Part shown: positions 24,721 to 34,889 of the stretch, piece by piece
How positions within the stretch are numbered: position 1 is the first letter of the stretch
Layout: every line of letters begins with the position of its first letter
Assembly (NCBI RefSeq): GCF_004359215.1
Contig: NC_090628.1
Coordinates: 1,585,228 to 1,649,227 of the forward strand
DNA: 64,000 nt
Reading direction: 5' to 3'
Origin: Bremia lactucae
Taxonomy: Eukaryota > Oomycota > Peronosporomycetes > Peronosporales > Peronosporaceae
Program-made: the position numbers and the translations under genes
The notes under the pieces: model-generated
Seen by the model: the letters and a program-made list of their open reading frames with translations, nothing else
What the model was told of the DNA's origin: nothing
The model's database searches: none

Positions 24721-25485
24721 GAAACCTGTTTCAGGCTGAAGCCTCCTCGGAATCCGATGTGGTCAATAATCGGGCCAAACCCTGCGCATGTCACTAATAT
24801 TGTGGTTTCTGAGAATATTCGTGAGTCTGATGCGCTTTTATATGCTGATTGGTTTCACTACTTCAAGATGTACTGGACTGATCTGGAAGGAGTTCATAGA
24901 CATAGCATTTTTGGCTACGAAGACTGCATCCGCTTGCTGCGGAATACGTTTTCTGATATCGGCGTCTCTGTATTGTTTAACTCGCTAAAATATCCCAGAA
25001 TTAGAAAATTTTGCAGGCGATTTATAGGGGTGTTTCGATTTCGCCACTATGATGGACGGAGTAGCCAACATACTTATATTTTCGGACAAGGCCAACGATT
25101 CTTACAACCTTCGACTGCTTCAGTGGCTTCTTTACTTCGAGGCAAACGCAAACAAGAATTCATCCAAGACCAGACAAGAGGCATACATTTCCGCCAGTTT
25201 ACTAATGCTTCCTGTGCTGTCGTCCAAAAATCTAAGCCCATATAATTTGCGCGAGTTGCTTGTGGCATTTTAAGGTAATCCTGCTGTAGCAGCGGTCTCT
25301 AAGGTATTTAACGGAAATCGCGACCGGCCAAGCGTGACTTGGTTGGCTAAATGCGAATGGACGACATCGCATCGTGCAAGGTCATTTATTATTCGCTTAC
25401 GGGTGTGCTGTCGACTTTTCAGTGTATTACCGTCTAGGCAACGGGTACTTCCTTTCAAAACCCTACAGAACGTGCTGCTTTGCAC
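24721..25485. other. open but unrecognised stretch
   Basis: A plus frame of 162 codons (24757-25245) overlaps other open frames of 60-75 codons on both strands. None shows a motif, compositional signature or plausible start context. I do not call a gene. Confidence 0.3.
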
Positions 25486-25501
25486 GTCTACGCGGTCTTG
25501 A

Positions 25502-25761
25502 AATTCAATTTTGACGAAGTCCCCTTATTGGAACCCCGCACACCTCATTACACTATGAGGAATTTCGGCTATAAGGCCTGCTCCTACCCAACCTGTGAAA
25601 TACCTTCGGTGCGGGTTAGGAGGGCGGCCACCCTTGGTTTGTTGCTTGTCTGCTTATCAGCCTATCTTCGGCGATGTGTCATCGTACCGTTTCCGCAGGT
25701 ATCGATCCACGTACCTTCCGGTCCCAGATCCAGTGCTTTACCACTCGGCCCACTGAATTCG
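25502..25761 (-). repeat. tRNA-derived SINE-like element
   Basis: On the minus strand the 5' end carries a box A-like GGCCGAGTGGTAAAGC and, 36 nt on, a box B-like GGATCGATACC, spaced as in RNA polymerase III tRNA promoters. The tRNA arms do not fold well, so this is not a working tRNA. A roughly 190-bp body follows. A 16-bp direct repeat, GTCTACGCGGTYTTGA, flanks the unit at 25486-25501 and 25762-25777 with one mismatch. Head, body and long target duplication together fit a SINE. Confidence 0.7.
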
Positions 25762-25777
25762 GTCTACGCGGTTTTGA

Positions 25778-25989
25778 CGTACAAATTGTGATTTTCGTTT
25801 ATTTTCTAGTATACACTTGCAACTTTCGGCTTGAATTATCTGCTGTCAGCTAATTTTACTTTCAATTGTGCTGCTGTTTTAAATCGATGTTTGACTCAAC
25901 TTTTTGTAGCTTCTAGACTATAAATTGGCTAGCTGACGTGCATGTTCAGATAAATTGAACACCAATACAGAAACTCCACTTCTGTAGAC
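25778..25989. other. short spacer, nothing recognised
   Basis: AT-rich sequence between the SINE-like element and the MITE. Confidence 0.3.
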
Positions 25990-25997
25990 GAATGTTA

Positions 25998-26306
25998 GGG
26001 AGCCAGTATAGCCACACACCCCTTTTGGTATTTCGACCCCCTCCCCGTCTGTATTGAATAAAAACGTCATATAAAATACTTTTACTGTATGGGTCATCCC
26101 ACTGCATCCAAAAATGTAATTTAGGGGGTACCAAAGTCCAATAGGGGATCTAAAGACGACTCGAAAGGATTAATTGTTAATTTTGCGATATGGCGGAATA
26201 ATGAAAATGTTTTATGTTGTCTTTTTCAATCTGTAGTTTTTGTTTAATTAAAACAAACAGACGGGTGTGGCAATACCAAAAGGGGTGTGTGCCTATACTG
26301 GTTCCC
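25998..26306. mobile_element. MITE, hAT-like by target duplication
   Basis: A 309-bp unit with 35-bp terminal inverted repeats (25998-26033 and 26272-26306, two mismatches). They begin GGGANCCAGTATAG and share CACACACCCCTTTTGGTATT. It is flanked by the 8-bp direct repeat GAATGTTA (25990-25997 and 26307-26314). There is no coding capacity. An 8-bp duplication is typical of hAT transposons, but the ends do not show the usual CAG start, so the superfamily is uncertain. It ends 120 bp before the ATG of the next gene. Confidence 0.85.
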
Positions 26307-26433
26307 GAATGTTAATTTGAAGCTGTTTACACAAGTGTTTCAGAGAGACAAAAAGTATCAGGTTTGAAGAATAGATCAGCTTTAAAAGGGTCGGCGATGC
26401 AGAGTTAAAAGTCGCAAAGTTTATCAAGCCAAG

Positions 26434-28134
26434 ATGAATATTCAGAAGCGAAATAATAGCTTTAGTGACGACTTGAAGCTCGATGGAAAGCTGCCCGAAA
26501 AGAATGAGGAGGTCAAGAGTAGCCATGAGCTTGATATTGCGACATCCTTAAAGAATGAGGTCGAGCGACGGGAAACGCTGCGAACTTTGCGTCTGGCCTT
26601 TGTTGGAAACGTGGACAGTGGGAAGTCGAGTCTCATTGGCACGCTTATTAAAGGGGATTTAGATGATGGCCGAGGCCTTTCTCGCCAAGCAATTTTCCGC
26701 CACAAGCACGAAGTTGAGTCAGGGCGCACGAGTAGTGTGGCGACGGCCTACTTGGGCTTTGATGAACATGGGGAACAGATCCTTTCCAAGCGTTCGGGCA
26801 AACTCATCCCTTGGGGGGAGCTTGCTAAGATCGCGCACAAGCGAATTCAGCTCATTGATCTGGCCGGCCATGAGAAATATCTTAAAACGACCGTGTTTGG
26901 GCTCACAGGTATGCAGCCAGATGTGGTTGTGGTCGTGGTGGGGGCGAACATGGGCGTCAAGAGGATGACAAAGGAGCATCTTGCCATTGCTGTCGCAGTA
27001 GGTTTAATCGTGTTTAATGCTTGTAACAGCGGGGACCCAAGCGATTGATTGTGGTTTCATGACAGTTAGAAATTCCGATTGTTGTCGCATTAACAAAAAT
27101 TGACATTGCGCCGAAGAATGTCGCGAAAGAGACGTTGGCAACTGTTCGGCAGATTCTACGACGCTGTACGTTTCCGTTTTGCCTGTTTGTAGTGGATATT
27201 TGTGACTGTAGCTTGCGTGCTGATGGTGATGCTAGACGGAAAGATGGTTATGCTTGTAAAGACACCGGAGCAGGCCGTCACAGCAGCAAAAGGTATACCA
27301 TCGAACCGAATCACGCCGCTTTTGCCAATTTCAAATGTCACGGGTGACGGGTTGGAAAATCTTCGCCGAATATTATTCGAGACGTCACCGTCAGCGTTAT
27401 TCAAGGCGGGCATGTCAGCTTCTACGCTTGCAACGACCAAATCGATCAATCAAGAAGAGAATATTTCAGCCAAAACGGCTGAAGGTGAAAGCGAATTCAA
27501 CAAACACGCCTTGCATGTCGGTGACGTAGTTGAAATGCCGATCGATGAAACGTACCAAGTACCGGGGGTGGGATTTATCATGGCCGGGACTCTATTGACG
27601 GGAAGCTTTAAGGTCAACGATGCGCTTCAAATCGGACCCGACTACAATGGACATTTTCACAGAATCACCGTGCGCTCGATGGAGGCGATGTACATGCCGC
27701 TGAAGGAACTAGTTCCTGGGCAAACTGCAGCCTTAGCCGTCCGCTCTGTTAACAAGAAGTTTGTGCTTAATCGATCAACTTTTCGGAAAGGGATGATTTT
27801 GCTCAGCCCCGAGATTAAGACCGACGACTACGTGTCGCGCGTGTTTGAGGCTCGTGTGGTGATTCTACACCACCAAACTACCGTCACTGTTGGCTACCAG
27901 CCGATGCTTAATTGCCGGACAATTCGACAGACTGCCGAAATCATCTCGATCGAATCGACCCACGATGTCATTCGCACCGGGGACAAAGCACTCGTGCGAT
28001 TTCAATTCATTCATTCACCGGAATTTCTAAAAAAAGGCATGCGCTTTGTTTTTCGAGACGGCCAAGCAAAAGGAATTGGAAAAGTCGTTCGTATCATTCA
28101 CACCGCGCAGAGCGAAGCAGTAGTGAGTGGATAA
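26434..28134 (+). CDS. GTP-binding protein of the GTPBP1/GTPBP2 family
   Basis: A translational-type GTPase related to eEF1A and Hbs1; mammalian members act in ribosome rescue and mRNA surveillance. Three exons are supported: 26434-26997, 27066-27165 and 27236-28134. The GT-AG introns are 68 bp (26998-27065) and 70 bp (27166-27235), and the protein is 520 residues. Motifs are G1 GNVDSGKSS at about 58, switch-like RHKHEVESGRTSSV, G3 DLAGHEK at about 142, and G4 TKID at about 197, which lies in the middle exon and appears only after splicing. Domains II and III follow, with VPGVGFIMAGTLLTG, PGQTAALAVR, FRKGMILLSPE, VILHHQTTV, GSIRQTA-like RTIRQTAEI, and FRFIHSPEF-like VRFQFIHSPEF. The ATG is the first in frame and follows an in-frame stop. 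The MITE lies just upstream. Confidence 0.93.
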
Positions 28135-28584
28135 TTAGTACGAACACGAATGGGGGAAATTTGAGGCAGTTCTATCATTCAAAAGATGACATTTTTTGTA
28201 ATTATGTTAGAATCCATCGAAAGTGATTTTCTAAGTATACTTAGAAAAAAGTAATCATAGTCGAATCGACAAGACAAGATTGAAACATCGCAGAGGTCAG
28301 CAGAGCCGGAACTTCGAAAGCTATAATCTTTGACAAATTGGCATTCTACACTAAACATGAGAGCAATAACATGAAATCGCCCTGATAATTTTGGACAGCA
28401 TATCTCCGGTTGGATGGATGTTGCATCTTATTATCAAGGCAGCAATTCATTTCATCGCTCATCTAAGCAAGGTGGAAAGAAACAAGTGCTTCTCTATCAG
28501 TATGCAATAAGTCGCGTTGCGAACGATCTTCATCTACGGAACTCGATGTCGAGGAAAGCAAGAGCGCAATTGCCTACACCAGCC
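28135..28584. other. convergent intergenic spacer
   Basis: 450 bp between two 3' ends. No gene is visible; a plus frame running past 28585 is antisense to the acyltransferase. Confidence 0.4.
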
Positions 28585-30126
28585 TTACTTGATCGACTTG
28601 TCTACAACAGGCTTTGCCTCTATTGCAGCCACCGCTTCACGAAGTGCCTCAAATTCTTCCTTTGCGAAGTCCAAAAATTGTTTGGCATCGACACCAACGC
28701 ACGGGTCTACAAGAGCATTCAGACCGAGCTCATCGCCCATTGAAAGGATGGCCACCCCGAGGTTCACATAAGGTGGAGGGGGAACAAAGCCGTAGAAGCC
28801 CGACACTTGCTTCTTGCAAAGGCTCATTACCACGGCGCTACTTCGCACATTAGTAGTGGCCACGGACATCCGGCTCGTAACGAAATGGACAATAATCCGC
28901 ATCAGTGGCGCAGGAAGCATCGATATTAGGTGGTTTGACCAGTAGACAAAATACTTTTCCAGCGAAGATTTGGCTTCATTCATCGAGGCTGTGACGTGAT
29001 GCAGACGCTGGACAGGGTTTTCTATGCCAATCGGAAGATCAATTAGAAGCGAAGAGAATCGGTTGCTAGTGTGGCGTATGACTTCTGTGCTTGTGCGCAT
29101 GTCCACGGGGATAGCACAGCGCACCTTAAGCGATGGAGCCACGGATTCCCCCACAGCCAGCAAAGTTTTGCGCATGGCACCCGCCACGATAGTCAGCATC
29201 ACGTCATTCACAGTGGATTGAAATAGTTTCCCTACCGCCTTGGAAGTTTCGACAGAGTAGACCATGGAGTAAGACAATCGTTTGAGCCTGCCGCCGGGGC
29301 GTTTAAAGGCTGTAGCCGGCTCATGTCGAGCAAAGAGTGCGATCGTATGGTACGTGATCACGTAGGTCGACCAGAGGCAGACATAGAAAAATATCAAAAT
29401 GTCTCGAACGATCTGAGCTAGCGACTTTTTTGCCTTAAAAGTCTTTTGATTCGGTTTCGCCCCTGTGCGCTTCTCGAGCATGGCATTAGAGGCTTTACTT
29501 TGATCGCTGAGTTTTTCCATTGCCATAGCAAGCGACGCACCATCTCCAAGACAGTGGTGTACCTTCCAGCCAACACTCGTGATTCCTGCGTTGCCGGGAT
29601 CGCAAATTACATGCATCTCCCACAGCGGCTTGTTAAAGTGTAGTGGCACGTTCACTAGCGCCGACTCAATGTACGACATGATCGTCTCTCCCTCTGTAAT
29701 TGTGTGCTCGACCACATTTTGCTCAATGTCATACTCGGGAACCTCCACAAACTTAAAGACACCCTTAACGTAATCGCCGCGCACCACGCTGCGCCATCGC
29801 AAAAAGAAGGAATCGTGTTGTAGACGCGAACGCAAGCGCTCGACTAAGTCTGCTTTCGTCAAATTGCCATACACCGTGATGACTGTAATTGGAATCGACA
29901 AATTCGTGGGCACTTCGGTGACGAGCGTCGTGAGGCCAATGTTGCTAAGCTTGCGTGTGAGCTTACGGCTAGAATGCGTCGTGTCCTTAAGAACATTCTG
30001 ACACGAGTGCGAGACCGCAGCAATGATACCCGAGAGCGCAAGAATCAGCACCGCTGCTAATATTAGCATGGGCGCATCGAGGCCATTAGGCGCTAGCCGC
30101 GTTAAAAGACCTCCTGCCGCGTCCAT
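28585..30126 (-). CDS. wax ester synthase/diacylglycerol acyltransferase (WS/DGAT) family protein
   Basis: The family esterifies acyl-CoA to fatty alcohols or diacylglycerol for storage lipid. From the ATG at 30126 the protein has 513 residues and no intron. A hydrophobic segment sits at about 19-38 (PMLILAAVLILALSGIIAAV). The active-site motif HHxxxDG reads HHCLGDG at 190-196. A second hydrophobic stretch follows (IFFYVCLWSTYVITYHTIAL), then the C-terminal WS/DGAT domain with TVNDVMLTIVAGAMR, and PYVNLGVAILSMGDELGLNA near the end. The open frame continues 100 codons further up to 30426. That part contains a duplicated low-quality segment and lacks family resemblance, so I prefer 30126. Which substrate is used cannot be told from sequence. 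Confidence 0.9.
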   Translation of the reverse strand: MDAAGGLLTRLAPNGLDAPMLILAAVLILALSGIIAAVSHSCQNVLKDTTHSSRKLTRKLSNIGLTTLVTEVPTNLSIPITVITVYGNLTKADLVERLRSRLQHDSFFLRWRSVVRGDYVKGVFKFVEVPEYDIEQNVVEHTITEGETIMSYIESALVNVPLHFNKPLWEMHVICDPGNAGITSVGWKVHHCLGDGASLAMAMEKLSDQSKASNAMLEKRTGAKPNQKTFKAKKSLAQIVRDILIFFYVCLWSTYVITYHTIALFARHEPATAFKRPGGRLKRLSYSMVYSVETSKAVGKLFQSTVNDVMLTIVAGAMRKTLLAVGESVAPSLKVRCAIPVDMRTSTEVIRHTSNRFSSLLIDLPIGIENPVQRLHHVTASMNEAKSSLEKYFVYWSNHLISMLPAPLMRIIVHFVTSRMSVATTNVRSSAVVMSLCKKQVSGFYGFVPPPPYVNLGVAILSMGDELGLNALVDPCVGVDAKQFLDFAKEEFEALREAVAAIEAKPVVDKSIK

Positions 30127-30322
30127 GGTCTGATTATACAAATGCCTGTTAAAAGAATATGCATCCAGTGCATAGTAACCGCAGCCTCGAGGAGAATCTA
30201 TACGGCTGTTAGGAGTTTCAAGAAGGATTGCGGCAAAGAAACAGAGGGTATGTATTAAAACTCTTTCTAACAACACTAAATATATTTTATTCCCCAATAA
30301 TGTTTGCTGTGAACACTCACGC

Positions 30323-30388
30323 AGATTGTGCTTCGAACAACAGGTTATGAGCCCAAGATTGTGCTTCGAACTACAATTCATGAGCCCA
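30323..30388. repeat. 33-bp tandem duplication upstream of the acyltransferase
   Basis: Two adjacent 33-nt units start AGATTGTGCTTCGAAC and end TGAGCCCA, with four differences in the middle. It lies about 200 bp upstream of the preferred start. Confidence 0.85.
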
Positions 30389-30583
30389 AGCTCGAAGACT
30401 TGGTAGAAAGATCGTGACGAAAGCACGACAAACCAAGTCGACGCAAGAAGGACGGCCCAGGAAAGAGACCGACAAGGAGTAACATCCTACTAAGTACTTG
30501 AGGTGCCGACACGTGTCATTCGTACCTAGCTTGGTCATAACGATAACCCAGCTGTATTCCCTGATGTACTGACACACATCCCG

Positions 30584-30999
30584 TGTAACGGGTGTATCGT
30601 TAAATAAAATTAACACTTATAGGTTAATAATTAATATATTATCTAAAAGGTAGAGAACATTTGGAGAATATTACTTTACATGGTAATATTCTAAAAGCTT
30701 ATCCGTTAATAGATATACACCATTAAATCTACTTTCTCCGCGGTCCAGTCAGCGCTGAGAGAAAGACAGATAAGACTTTACTACATGCTTTGTATCAATT
30801 TATAATTAAGGTAGTATTTAATAGTTAGAAACACAAGAACTTAATTATATTAATAGAATTTTCTCTTGACCCTCTTAAAGCAAGTGTTTTAAAGAGAGTC
30901 TTCCTGCACGTACTGAAGTGACGTGAGGCACCACTCGCACTTAGGCAGTGCAGAGTGGACTTGTACTGAAGCAGTACAAGTCAGTAGTGCCCCGTTACA
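30584..30999 (+). repeat. E1 5' LTR, family C
   Basis: 416 bp starting TGTAACGGGTG and ending GCCCCGTTACA. Shared with the 3' LTR are TTAATATATTATCTAAAAGG, GGTAATATTCTAAAAGCTTA, TCCGCGGTCCAGTCAGCGCT and GTGACGTGAGGCACCACTCG. Two adjacent hairpins lie near the 3' end (30932-30982). Confidence 0.93.
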
Positions 31000-31001
31000 C
31001 C

Positions 31002-31019
31002 TGGTAGCTTTGTAGTCCG
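31002..31019 (+). other. E1 primer binding site
   Basis: TGGTAGCTTTGTAGTCCG begins two bases after the LTR. TGG matches the CCA end of a tRNA primer. The tRNA species was not identified. Confidence 0.7.
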
Positions 31020-31139
31020 TCCAAGGACCACAGTTCCATCATCTAACATGAACATGCTAGATTATAATGGCTATACGCATCACGTTTGCGTGATAGCTAC
31101 TCCTTTCTAAGTGACATAGAAAGGAGTGCGGTCGAACGA

Positions 31140-32185
31140 ATGAGTTCGACCGTAGGGAACGATGCCATCTCGGCCATGCTGTCCGGTTTGAACAGAGATG
31201 CCGTCCATTCAGCCATCGCCAAGTTCATACAACATGAACTTGACGAGGTGAAGGAGAAGGTAGCCTGACTTAAAAGCAAGGCTCTCAACAGGCAGAACTG
31301 TTGAGGTTACAACGGGTAAGACCCCTGTACCTGAAATGACGCACACGCGTCGTCCCGAACCTTAACGATTGACATCTCTAATGAAAGGGGAGTTGAAGAG
31401 ACTACCTCTTAAGATATTTTGTCGAGTTGGACGATGCCATAAGAGCTCGTCACAACGTCGACGAGCAAATGCAAGTCGCATTTGCTCAGTCAAATTTGGC
31501 AGGTCGTGCCAAAACTTGGACACAAGGCCGTAAGTTGCGCGACCCATATGTCTTTGGGTCGCTAGAGGTTTTTAAAGCCCGGCTGAAACAGACGTTTGAA
31601 CCACCAAGGGCTGAGTTCAGAGCTCGATCAGAGCTTCTGAAAGTCAAGCAAGGCAAGCGTAATGTTCACGCTTATGCCCAGCACATACGACTCTTAGCGA
31701 GTTGTATCACAAACAACCCCGTTCATGAATACACGTTGATTACGGTGTTGATGCAAGGTCTTACAGATGGTCCCGTAAAGACCCACCTATTCCGCTTGGA
31801 ACTGGATATGCTTGAAGAAGCAATATCCGTTGCGGAACATGAGGACTTCAGCTTCAGACAGGCTCAAGTTAGTTCGTCATCATATCGTCCTCCAAGACGA
31901 CACGAACTGGGAGGCCCAGAACCCATGGACCTCTCTTACTTCGAAAGCGAGAGACCTCGCTTTTCGAGCAATAAGCGATTGCAGAAATGCCATCGCTGCC
32001 AAAAGTTAGGACACTACGCTCATGAGTGTAGTGCCCCACGCCCAGCATCGAAAGGTACTGAACGTAATTTTGGACCGCATGCCAGAAGGACAACGGTCGC
32101 GGGTCCGACATTGTTGCGAAATCGCAACAGCGGGGCCGACCGCCAAAAAACGGTCGGGGTCAGTGATGGCGCAACGCCCTACTGA
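31140..32185 (+). pseudogene. E1 gag
   Basis: An ATG at 31140 gives SSTVGNDAISAMLSGLNR, then a stop at 31268. The main capsid part follows in another frame (31427-32185) with FAQSNLAGRAKTW, LKQTFEPPRAEFRARSELL and QHIRLLASCITNNPVHE. GGPEPMDLSYFESERPR and one zinc knuckle, CHRCQKLGHYAHEC, follow. Gag packages the element RNA into cytoplasmic particles. Confidence 0.9.
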
Positions 32186-32226
32186 TCCAACAACCTCAGG
32201 AGAATTTGCAAATCTCTTGACTAAAG

Positions 32227-32600
32227 TTGCTCCAGACACACAATCATTATGTGTCTCTGCACCTAAATGATGAGGTATTCCTCATCACCTTGAAAACAAA
32301 AGTGACAAATGATTTGTTACTTAAAGCCCTAGTGGACTATGGAGCGTCGAATAACTTTTTACGTCGCCAGTCGCTAGAGGGTCGCAGGCTCAAATATGTT
32401 GATCGCGACATCCCTCCAACGAGGATGACGGTGCGTTTAGCGACAGGCGCATCGATAACAGTAATGAAACGCGTAGTGAAATTTCACGACACGTTAAAAG
32501 ATTCACAGTACGATGAAATCATCATTGTACTGGATCAAATGACAAATTTAATGTCATCCTAGGTTTACCTTGGCTCAGTAAATATGAGCCAAAAATCAGC
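32227..32600 (+). pseudogene. E1 aspartic protease
   Basis: The frame contains LKALVDYGASNNFLRRQS, so the catalytic D-S/T-G reads D-Y-G. It runs to about 32548, where a one-base slip moves the conserved ILGLPWLSKYEP into another frame. Confidence 0.85.
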
Positions 32601-33013
32601 TGACAGCATCGATCCGTAAAGATGCCTGCCACTTGTTCATCAGATGACCATCTGCTGAACGTCTTGGAGCGTCCACAAGCGTGTGGATGTACTACGAGTG
32701 AGTGCGATGACATCACTTGTAGTACGGTCGTTAGTGCGACTGCACAAGATCATAGTTTGATTACTAATCACCCTATGGAGTCAGCTGCCGATGGCTGTGC
32801 GAATGCATAGGAAGCGCTGAAGGTCCACCACGATAGCGCAATCACAGTCGGAAGACGTTGAGGGAATAAGTCCCCACGTACCTGAGGAAAAATCTCCTCA
32901 AATAGTTAGCGCTTAAGTGACTAGACTTCAGCATCCCGAGGGATTGATCCCTCGGCAGTCTGTGGATAATTCCCAGGAAGAAACCGACACATTAAACGTC
33001 TTGAATAATGACG

Positions 33014-34250
33014 GATCAAAAGTGGGCGCTTATACTTTTGATCTGTATGCGCCGCCGAAGTTAACTTCGGAGACAACTCAATTACCAACCCTAGAATCCA
33101 AGCGGTTCTTTAGAGATCGGCATAGTGGAAGAATCAAGCGTACTCGTCGCAGAGAACGAATACGTAACCTATATTCGGTCAGCGTTAATTTTTGCAGAGA
33201 ACGAACGGGTTCTCAGCAGCTCATCGATGGTCGAAAGTGTCCTCGATGTGAAGTCTTGGATTGAGATTGAGAGATTTACTACTCAATCCTGGGAGTCGCT
33301 TAAGACAAATCTTTTTACAAAAAATTAATTGATTCAAGGATGAATCCCCTGAAGTAGTTCCATGCGAGTTGCCTAAGAATAAAGGCACTCGACATGAGAC
33401 AGAGCTTAAACCGGGCTCGAAGTATCGTGTCATGAAGCAGTGGCAGTGGCCACTGCCTCGTGAACAAGTATTTGCAATCGATAATTTTCTTATCGATCGA
33501 TTAAAAGCGGGCCTACCCACATAGCTGTCCGACCAACTGTGTGCGGAAGGCCATAGGAGGGTGGCAGATAGTGCACGCATTCAATAAACTGAATGCTGCA
33601 ACGGTACCAACTCAAACGCCGATACCTAGAAAATACTTAAGCAAAGATGTTATGTCTATGAGTACCATCTTTTCGTCTATGGACCTGATGGATGGATTTT
33701 GTCAGATCCTAATGCGTCAACGGGACATCCCGTACACAGCAGTGAGCACCCCCAGCGGGTTGCTCTGGGAATGGCTAGTAATGCCACAGGGGCTTAGTAA
33801 CGCCCCTGCAACATTTAACAGTGCGTACCGAATCTGTTGAGTCTGGTGCAAGAATTCGCACCGAATTATTTTGACGATGTGTTCGTCCATAGCTGGGTCA
33901 TGAACGGAAAGACGGACGTGGAAGATCATTAAATTCACGTTCGCCGTACGCGAAAGCATAAGTTGTATGCAAATTTCAAGAGGTGTATATTCGCTGCAAG
34001 CGAAATATCACTTCTTGGGTGCATCGTCGGTAAACACGGCGTGCGCCCTGATCCCGAAAAGATCAAGGCAATTACAGACTGGACAGTTCCAGTCGATGTC
34101 AAGGACTTAGAAGGCTCTTTGGATTAGCAGCGTACTTGCACGAGTACTCCCGCAATTATGCAGAGATGACTGTTCATCTCTCTCCAGTACTCTCGCAATT
34201 ATGCCGAGATGACTGTTCATCTCTCTCGTCTCTTGAAAAAATTGGAGAAA
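33014..34250 (+). pseudogene. E1 reverse transcriptase
   Basis: Pre-RT and finger frames (32917-33264) precede STIFSSMDLMDGFCQILM, EWLVMPQGLSNAPATF and the catalytic YFDDVFVHS at 33867. Frame changes near 33330, 33520, 33838 and 34125 break it. A repeated segment AGTACTCxCGCAATTATGC near 34142-34204 marks a small tandem duplication at its end. Confidence 0.9.
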
Positions 34251-34329
34251 CGGTTATGGAACTCTGATTGTCAGCGTTCTTTGAAGGTAGCATGCAAAAC
34301 TTGATGCAATCGCCCATCTTGGCGATTTA

Positions 34330-34723
34330 GATCAAGACAGACCATTTTATGTGGTCTATGACGCCAGCGATTTCGCAATCGGCTGAGCGTTAATGCAATA
34401 CGATACAGACGGCGTGGAGGGCGTCGTCTTTTACCAATCGCGTCAGCTGCAACCAGATGAACGCAATTACCCAGTGCATGACAAGGAACTCCTTGCCATG
34501 AACTATGCATTGGCTAAATTTAGGGTCTATCTCCTCGGAGATAGATCGTTCATCGTATATACGGACCATGCGTCATTACGCACGGCCGTAGACAGCCCAC
34601 ACCTCTCGCAAAGAAGGCGATATGGCTATCCTTTTTCGCGGAGATATAATTTCTCCGTGGAAGATAATCCAAGACGACTTAATGTCGTCGCTGCTGCGCT
34701 ATCACGCCATCCCGATTTCGAGT
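34330..34723 (+). pseudogene. E1 RNase H
   Basis: Frames read YQSRQLQPDERNYPVHDKEL, VYTDHASLRTAVDSPHLS and NVVAAALSRHPDFE. A TGA interrupts the first part near 34384. Confidence 0.9.
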
Positions 34724-34889
34724 AAGCAGTGTACTCCAACAGTGAAAATAATCTTCCTGTTGCGACACTCATTTCAAGTGTCCGTCATTAACCTTATTTG
34801 ATGACATAAAGAAAGCCTACGCAGAAGACAAGAACCTTCTTCGTTTAATGGATCATCTAATGAATCCATCCGATAAATCTTTTAAAGAA

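Noticed and set aside
24757..25245. 162-codon plus frame as a host gene
   Set aside because: No motif, no biased composition, and competing open frames on both strands; the flanks are retroelement fragments.
25700..25761. functional tRNA gene on the minus strand
   Set aside because: Box A and box B resemble a tRNA, but acceptor, anticodon and T stems do not pair properly; it is better explained as a SINE head.
28414..28743. 109-codon plus frame across the acyltransferase 3' end
   Set aside because: Largely antisense to conserved WS/DGAT coding sequence, with no independent support.
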